A stretch of 64,000 nt of DNA from Acanthosepion lycidas. Lineage: Eukaryota; Mollusca; Cephalopoda; Sepiida; Sepiidae. This document shows positions 58,091-64,000 of the stretch, piece after piece (position 1 is the stretch's first letter; each line of letters begins with the position of its first letter). A model generated the notes under the pieces. The model had not been told where the DNA came from, did not search any database, and was given only the letters and a program-made list of their open reading frames with translations. Position numbers and translations under genes: made by a program. The stretch spans positions 110,687,829-110,751,828 of the forward strand of contig OZ010587.1 of assembly GCA_963932145.1 (NCBI GenBank). The letters run 5' to 3'.

Positions 58091-59398
58091 TAGACCATGA
58101 TGAAAAAAAAAACCCAAACTTAATAAAAACAAAGTTTTATCGTGAAAATATTTGTTATTAATAAGAAAAACAACCAGTAGAAGTATTTTTTTTAATTACT
58201 TTTAGATTTTTTTTTTTTTCCTTTCTAGCACGTTTGAAATTTTGGTTGAAAATCTTGTTTGAGAACATTATTGCCTGAAGCCAAAATATTTTTTCAATGA
58301 AAAATTAATTTTTACAAGAATTGTTTTCTTTTTTTTTTCTTTTTTTTCAATTTTAAATACAAAATGTGATAAAGTTGTTTTAATATTTTAAAATTAAGTT
58401 TGAATATCTGTATCTCTGGAAATGCTCTTTTAAAAGACCTAATTTTACAGATCATAAATTTGAGAGCTTATTACACTCTGCAAGTGTTTCAATTTTAAAA
58501 TTATTTTTTAATATGCCAAAAAATGTATTAAATAACGTTTCCGGCAAAACTACGGAGGCACAATTCAGAAATAATGTCTTGTGCTTTAAGAATTGTTTCT
58601 CCTGATAGCAAGGTTCCGGCCTCATAAATTGCATTGATTTCATATCAAATCCTCTGACAGACCGAACATCATCGTCGCATTTTCAAAATTTCTAATTTTT
58701 TTTTTTTCTTTTTTTTTTATATATTTCACTAAATATTTTCTTATCATTTATCAGTGAGCGACATACCGCAATTATTCATTTTTTTCTTTTTTAGATTCAA
58801 TTTTATGGATGGTAACAGTGCAGGCTTTGGACATATTTTCGTTTAAAAGTACCTAAAAAGCAATACAATATTAGACTTTTGAAAGTTTAATTTTTAAGAA
58901 CTGCATTATAGCAAAACAAGCTGGTTCACTTAAAATTCGAAAATACTGTCACTTCTGACCTTCCGCCCGATAAATTGCCCTGATGTTAGTTGTCGATACA
59001 TTGACGTAAACGTCAATTCACGCCTCCAAAACCAATCACGACAGTTAGACATACTTCTCTTATTTCCAACTAAGTTTTTTCTGCTAAAAAAATTGTAATT
59101 TTTTTAATTTTCCTAAAATAACTTTTGAAAAAAGTATAATTGAATTTTACAAAATTTTTAAACGAAGAATTTTACTTTTGTTTATAAAGTTGTCAAAAAT
59201 GGTTGAAATGATCGATTTTATGTCAATTTTTTTTAATCAAAAAAACAAGATTTTTAACTAAAATGTTGGACGTACTAGACAGGATTAATTTTTTTTTAAA
59301 TATTCAAAAAATACTTTGGTCTTTAATAATAACATAAATATTTAAACGATAAAAAAATATTTAATCAAGTTTTGGGCCTTTTTTCATCAGGTTATGCT
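58091..59398 (+). mobile_element. AT-rich inverted-end element, copy with both ends
   Basis: Left end: CATGATGAAAAAAAAAACCC, TATTTGTTATTAATAAG, CCTTTCTAGCACGTTTGAAA. Right end read in reverse: CATAACCTGATGAAAAAAGG, CCCAAAACTTGATTAAA, TTATGTTATTATTAAAGACC, CCTGTCTAGTACGTCCAACA. The arms are at least 150 bp and imperfect. The 1.3-kb interior has no coding frame. It defines the family seen at 24005, 27735 and 43500-45316. Confidence 0.65.
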
Positions 59399-60474
59399 TT
59401 TTTTTAGTGACGTATTGACCATAACAAGTATTGGGTATCATAATCAATACACAGTAGTAATAGCCAACTCACTAACATTGACACCAGGACAAGGTATTCA
59501 TTATAGACTTAGGGTGAGACTGGGTAATGGTTAACAAGATTATCTAATAGAATCAGCAAATTCATCATTTATATCAGACTCAGAAAGGAAAAAGAAACGG
59601 AAAGAAAGAAGAAAGGACTAACTATTAATTGTAAAAAAACAAAAAAGCAAACGCATTGTTGCGGATTTGAATCAACCCACAACAAAGAAAAAGCGAAAAA
59701 GGTGTTTGAATATAAAAATATAAGATTAGCGTGTATGAATGATAAAGTTCTTACAGTCCTTGTGTGTAGTTGCTTGTTAAGATGAAAAAAATATGATGTC
59801 TTCGGGTATATGTGTGAGAGAGAAGAGGCAAGGAAGAAAGTAAGAGGAAAGTGTAAGTATCATATAATTTGATAAGGAAAACAAGTGAATGAGTAAGGGA
59901 ATTTCTTGTAAGCCGTCATGTCTTGAATTGTTGCCGTCTATATCTCCTTACTGCCTTGTCTGGTCTAGAAACTTTGCTCATATACCCTTCAAAGGGAACG
60001 CGAAACATGTTATTTTTATTGTTGGCGGGAACGCGAGCCGTTGATTGAAAAATGTTAAATATTTATTTTCAAAGCATTATTTTATTGACGGGAAGAATGC
60101 ACGATCCTCCGACTCATTTATTGTTATTTGGTGTTTGACTGTCTTCCTGTTTATTTCCGTCTTCGGTCCCCAGTATAGTCACCAGGAAAAGAGACAGTCT
60201 GTATTGGAGATGCTAAAATCAGAAATTCAACTATTTTGTTAGTGTAGTTACGGACAATGGAAAATGTGACGCAGGAACACCGAAAAATGCCTCCCAGATG
60301 CTAAATTGTTAAATATGTACTAATACATAGGAAAACATAATTTGAACCAAAAAAAAAGTGTTGAACTATGTTATTTCTAATCTTCTACATGACAGTGATA
60401 ATTTCCTTACATAAGAATAGAAGCAGAAGAGATATGGTTCTACTGACAAATACTCAGAATAATATGGACAGAAC
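59399..60474. other. Unassigned DNA
   Basis: It contains TTGGCGGGAA (60022-60031), an E2F-like site. The downstream open frame (60045-60242) lacks an ATG start and is not supported. Confidence 0.35.
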
Positions 60475-60951
60475 ATCATGTGAGCACATTATTTACATTA
60501 TTCGGACTATTGTCCTCATCATTGTCACCATATTTATTATAATAAATATGGCGACAAAGATGAGGACAATAGTCCGAATAATGTAATAGTGTACATAATA
60601 TATAAGAAATATAGACAGATACTGAAAGGCCGAAACGTTGTAATAAATATGGCGACAAAGATGAGGACAATAGTCCGAATAATGTAAATAGTGTACATAA
60701 TACTTCATCTCAGAAATATAGACAGATACTGAAAGGCTGAAACGTTGTAATAAATATGGCGACAAAGATGAGGACAATAGTCCGAATAATGTAAATAATG
60801 TACATAATACCTCATCTCAGAAATATAGACAGATACTGAAAGGCTGAAACGTTGTAATAAATATGGCGACAAAGATGAGGACAATAGTCCGAATAATGTA
60901 AATAATGTACATAATATCTCATCTCAGAAATATAGACAGATCATGTGAGCA
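60475..60951. repeat. Hairpin-headed tandem array (about 107-bp unit, four copies)
   Basis: AATAAATATGGCGACAAAGA begins units at 60541, 60642, 60749 and 60856 (spacing 101, 107, 107). Each unit contains GGACAATAGTCCGAATAATG, GTACATAATA and ACTGAAAGGC-GAAACGTTG. To the left, 60493-60538 is an inverted copy of the first 46 bp (60541-60586) with two mismatches and a 2-nt spacer. ATCATGTGAGCA flanks the whole at 60475-60486 and 60940-60951, like a 12-bp target-site duplication. Confidence 0.85.
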
Positions 60952-61299
60952 ATAAGGAAGTTTTGGGGAAAAGGAACAACAAGGATACATATACGTATAA
61001 TAAGAAAGAGAGCTGAAAATTCTAGGACTCAATAAAGAAAGAGACCCTAGCACAGTGTTTCTCAAACTTTTTCACTTCAGGGCGCACTTGTCCAATAACT
61101 AAAATTCGTGGAACACTTTAAATTTTAATAATGAAAAATAAGTCCTGAAATTTGAAAATAGGAAAATAATTAAAAAAAAAAAAATATCCTGAAATAAGCA
61201 TTTATTTTTAGGACATTATATTCTTCAGTGTCTCTAGCTTTTTAAAAATAAAGATTTTTTAAATATAAAAATGATTAATAAATTACTCTTCTGTTAACT
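60952..61299. other. Unassigned AT-rich DNA
   Basis: Nothing recognised. Confidence 0.35.
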
Positions 61300-61411
61300 T
61301 GGAGGGAACCTGGGTATCTTTCAGGGTGCATTAGGTACCAAGCTTTACATTGCTTAACTTCAGTGATCACACGGGAACCTGTGTTTCAACGTGATACGGC
61401 CGCATGCCGAA
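61300..61411 (-). repeat. 5S rRNA-derived fragment (SINE head)
   Basis: On the minus strand: GCATGCGGCCGTATCACGTT, GAAACACAGGTTCCCGTGTG, ATCACTGAAGTTAAGCAATG, then a diverged remainder. It keeps the true 5' end of 5S and the box A region (AAGTTAAGCA). It is too short and diverged for a functional 5S gene, and no SINE body was found next to it. Confidence 0.65.
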
Positions 61412-61579
61412 GGTAAGAGAAACAAGAGGAAACAGCGAGTAAGCTACTTGTGTGAACTGATTACAGAACAAAGGGACAAAGAGAGGTCGTTAAAAGTAAA
61501 ACATTGCTTATAGCAACAAAAACGTTTGTGGAGAGCCATGATTGGCTATATCTTGAAAACACATAAAAGAAGTAAAAAA

Positions 61580-62110
61580 TACATCCTCCTAACACAGACA
61601 TTATTGACGTTTGGTTACTAAATATTTAGACGTGGCCTTGGTTGTGTCTGCTATCAGTATAAATAATTACCTCAAAACTTATAATAAAAAAATAATGATG
61701 GCTAGAAAGAAAATGGAAAAACGTAAATGAAATTCTTATTTTCTAAAAAGAGAACATGCTAACACTGTACAGAAATGTGTTGCATGCTTTCTCTCTAACC
61801 CTGAAATGGAAAACTAGTCGGTTTTGGAAATGTTTTCCTGACTAAATACTCTTGGCCGACACAGATATTACCGATGCTGTATTACCAAATATATGTGGAT
61901 GGCCTTAGTAGTATATGGTTGTTGTAAGCAAATAATTACCCAGATATTTCTAATAAAAAATTAAAGATGGCTTGAGTGATGTAATAGGAAGAGTAAGTCA
62001 CAAAATCAATAAGGTCGTGAAAGTTGTTCTCTCCCCCTACACAGAAGTAGAAAACCACGTGACAGCTATCGAGGTTCAGGTACACAACGACCGGCGTAGA
62101 GGATAGACGC
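61580..62110 (+). repeat. Two-copy degenerate tandem repeat, about 267-bp period
   Basis: 61592-61715 and 61859-61985 align: ACAGACATTATT / ACAGATATTACC, then TTACTAAATAT / TTACCAAATAT, GGCCTT, AATAATTACC, TAATAAAAAA and GATGGCT. Confidence 0.55.
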
Positions 62111-63259
62111 TCACACGAGGACCTGGGACCTGCTCCAATGCCAAAGGACCAGCTCTAGACGAAGGAAATTACAGACTTGTTCTGGTGAAACGGATACCTG
62201 TTATTTGTGTCAACAACGTATCCCTCCTGTAAGTTGTGCTACACATTCTATGTAGACGAGGACAACATCTGTATTAGCTTTCCTCTTTTTTTAACGTATA
62301 CACTCCAACAGTTGCAAAATCTATAACCTACAACCAGTTTAACTTAAAAAGATTCCCCTGGTGACAAATACAGGCGTTTTTAAAGTATTCTATAACATAA
62401 CACTTACAACTGGTTAGGAATTAAAGATATATACATGCTTATTAACAACCTTGTCTAAGTCGGTCTTCTTTTTCTACAATAGCTGCATGTGATGCAGGAA
62501 AGGTTTTGACCAACAAAGTAAGTCGCTATTTTTGATTTTTTACAATATTGTAAATAAAGTTCTTATTTTCTATAAAGAACACACGCTAATAAACGGGACT
62601 ACTACTGCCACTGCTGCCAATGAAGATGATGATGATGATACAAAATAAATTTCTTTGGTTCTTATATTAAATAATTTATGCGAAAAAATCTTCAAAATTT
62701 ACCAAATTTAGGTTCCGTACACTTCAAAAAGACACGTCCCATTTTGTCTACAACACAAAGATTCCTATTCCTGAAGTTCGTATTAAAATAAAGAACCAAA
62801 ATCTCAATAAGATATTCTTCAAAGTTCTGGGATTTACAATGTATTTAAGAAACTGATATAGATTGTTACGTGCTCATTGACAGCATTGTGACGCTGGGAC
62901 ACCATCATTTCAACCATAAAATATTTTGGCTGTTAACTAATTCAGTTATTTCTCCTTCTAAACTTAATGGATGATTTCAAGCAGCAGCAGGCTTGTCTCC
63001 CTTCCTTCCAACTTATATTTTACCAACGAACCAAATATAAGCTGGTTAAAATTTCTCTTTTTGACATAAACTGATGATACCTGGAGAACAGGTGCCACTT
63101 TAACTGCTGGTCTCTGATTAGTCTATGTAACTTAAAATTCTGAGAACTGTAATTAATTTTTACTGGACTTTTATTTTATCATTAGCTATCAGCTGCATCG
63201 CAAACGCACACATATCCTCCCCCTTCTTTAGTCCCGTAAACTCCACTGAGGAGGATGTG

Positions 63260-63263
<4 letters not shown>
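62111..63263. other. Unassigned DNA
   Basis: 62040-62270 is GC-balanced. It contains possible but unsupported splice-site pairs and no recognised domain. Confidence 0.35.

Positions 63264-63309
<46 letters not shown>
63264..63309. repeat. (AT)n microsatellite
   Basis: About 23 AT units, next to the hairpin at 63310-63360. Similar (AT)n tracts lie at 1261-1292, 33784-33820, 41342-41380 and 63880-63909. Confidence 0.95.
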
Positions 63310-63312
<3 letters not shown>

Positions 63313-63360
63313 GAAATTTTCTTGTTAAATATTATACACATATAACAAGAAAGTTTCGTG
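63310..63360. repeat. Hairpin with 18-bp arms
   Basis: CACGAAATTTTCTTGTTA (63310-63327) pairs with TAACAAGAAAGTTTCGTG (63343-63360) with one mismatch and a 15-nt loop. Confidence 0.85.
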
Positions 63361-63877
63361 GATTTATCACTTTTCAAATTCAAACAAAATTCTCACTTGA
63401 TTGATTTGAACAAGAACTTTAGCGTTGCGGCATCGCACGCTCCAAAGCATATATTTAACTGTAAATAAACAACTTAATAAAAAAAAAATCTTTCGGTCTA
63501 CACTACACATATTTCGTTTTAGTGTTTTTCCTGTGTATGGAATCTGAAATTGTCGAAAGTACTTGGCCCATCAATTCCATTTGACAACAACTCAAATATA
63601 AGGATCATTATTCAAGGAATTGATAACTAATGCCTCGTGTGTTCGCGGTTTGTTAATTTGTTTCTTTATTTATTTTATTTATTTATCGATTTTTTTTAAT
63701 TTAGGGGTTGATTATCTTATTTGTTTAGTTTAAAATATTGGGTTTCATTTATCTAAAGTATATTACATTATCTACTTTATATATAGTGGATATATTTGTA
63801 TTTTTTCTTTATCTTTTACACGGTAGTCATCTTTAGCTTTCGATTTTTAAGTAACAGTAAAAATTTGACATTTTGAC

Positions 63878-63912
<35 letters not shown>

Positions 63913-64000
63913 AATTTCATAGAATACGACAGACCAGGTGATTTTATTTAGTTTCTTATACGATTTCTCATGCGATCTAATAATTTTTTTCTTTTCAGAT
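63361..64000. other. Unassigned AT-rich DNA
   Basis: No gene recognised; (TA)n at 63880-63909. Confidence 0.4.

Noticed and set aside
60045-60242. 65-codon frame with a hydrophobic segment, downstream of an E2F-like site
   Set aside because: It lacks an ATG, has a stop just upstream and shows no similarity I recognise.
62050-62090. Micro-exon between CCCCCTACACAG and TTCAG|GTACAC
   Set aside because: It is only about 36 bp with no supporting neighbour exons; chance pairing of splice-like words is likely.

Overview
The window looks like a stretch of a large, AT-rich animal genome, most likely a mollusc and quite possibly a cephalopod. It has no operons, rRNA operons or bacterial genes. It has dense simple repeats (AT, GT, GATA/GACA, long A runs), very sparse exons and many decayed transposons of animal type. 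The species is an inference; the sequence does not name it.

Host-gene content is thin. The best-supported piece is the first coding exon of a pseudouridine-5'-phosphatase gene (PUDP/HDHD1, a HAD phosphatase) on the minus strand at 48876-48933, with an ordinary GT donor. About 200 bp away on the plus strand is a CRE-like site followed by a strong splice donor (49123-49173), which may be the first, non-coding exon of a divergent gene. A perfect 29-bp hairpin lies between the two. An unidentified 98-bp candidate internal exon lies on the minus strand at 18871-18968, and a weaker candidate terminal exon on the plus strand at 35331-35396. I could not find the remaining PUDP exons. Long A runs on the plus strand outnumber T runs by about six to one in 1-44.7 kb, as expected if that part is intronic to minus-strand transcription.

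Mobile elements by region. 1-3 kb: a decayed Penelope-like element (RT plus GIY-YIG), with related fragments at 12.2-13.6 kb and partial hammerhead-ribozyme motifs. 5-10 kb: SINEs with a 5S rRNA-derived head, a degenerate tandem repeat and a jockey/CR1-like LINE 3' end. 10.5-11.7 kb: GT/T and GATA/GACA satellites. 13.6-14.9 kb: a rearranged hAT transposase. 21.9-23.4 kb: a Tc1-like element with long terminal inverted repeats. 24-29 kb and 43.5-45.3 kb: copies of an AT-rich, non-coding element family with inverted ends, seen again at 58-59.4 kb. 32.9-33.7 kb: a candidate solo LTR. 45.7-47.2 kb: a pogo-like element carrying a nested 52-bp mariner MITE. 49.9-57.7 kb: a nearly full-length but broken Tx1/L1-like LINE on the minus strand (zinc-knuckle ORF1; ORF2 with endonuclease, RT and a C-terminal Cys/His motif), possibly bracketed by a 15-bp target-site duplication. 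60.5-60.95 kb: a hairpin-headed four-copy tandem array flanked by a 12-bp direct repeat.

The most interesting signals are the composite 5S-tRNA SINE family in a long and a short form, the hammerhead-like ends of the Penelope elements, the 60.5 kb array that resembles an inserted multimer, and the hairpin-containing candidate bidirectional promoter upstream of PUDP. All readings were made by eye. Boundaries are approximate unless exact motif positions are given.
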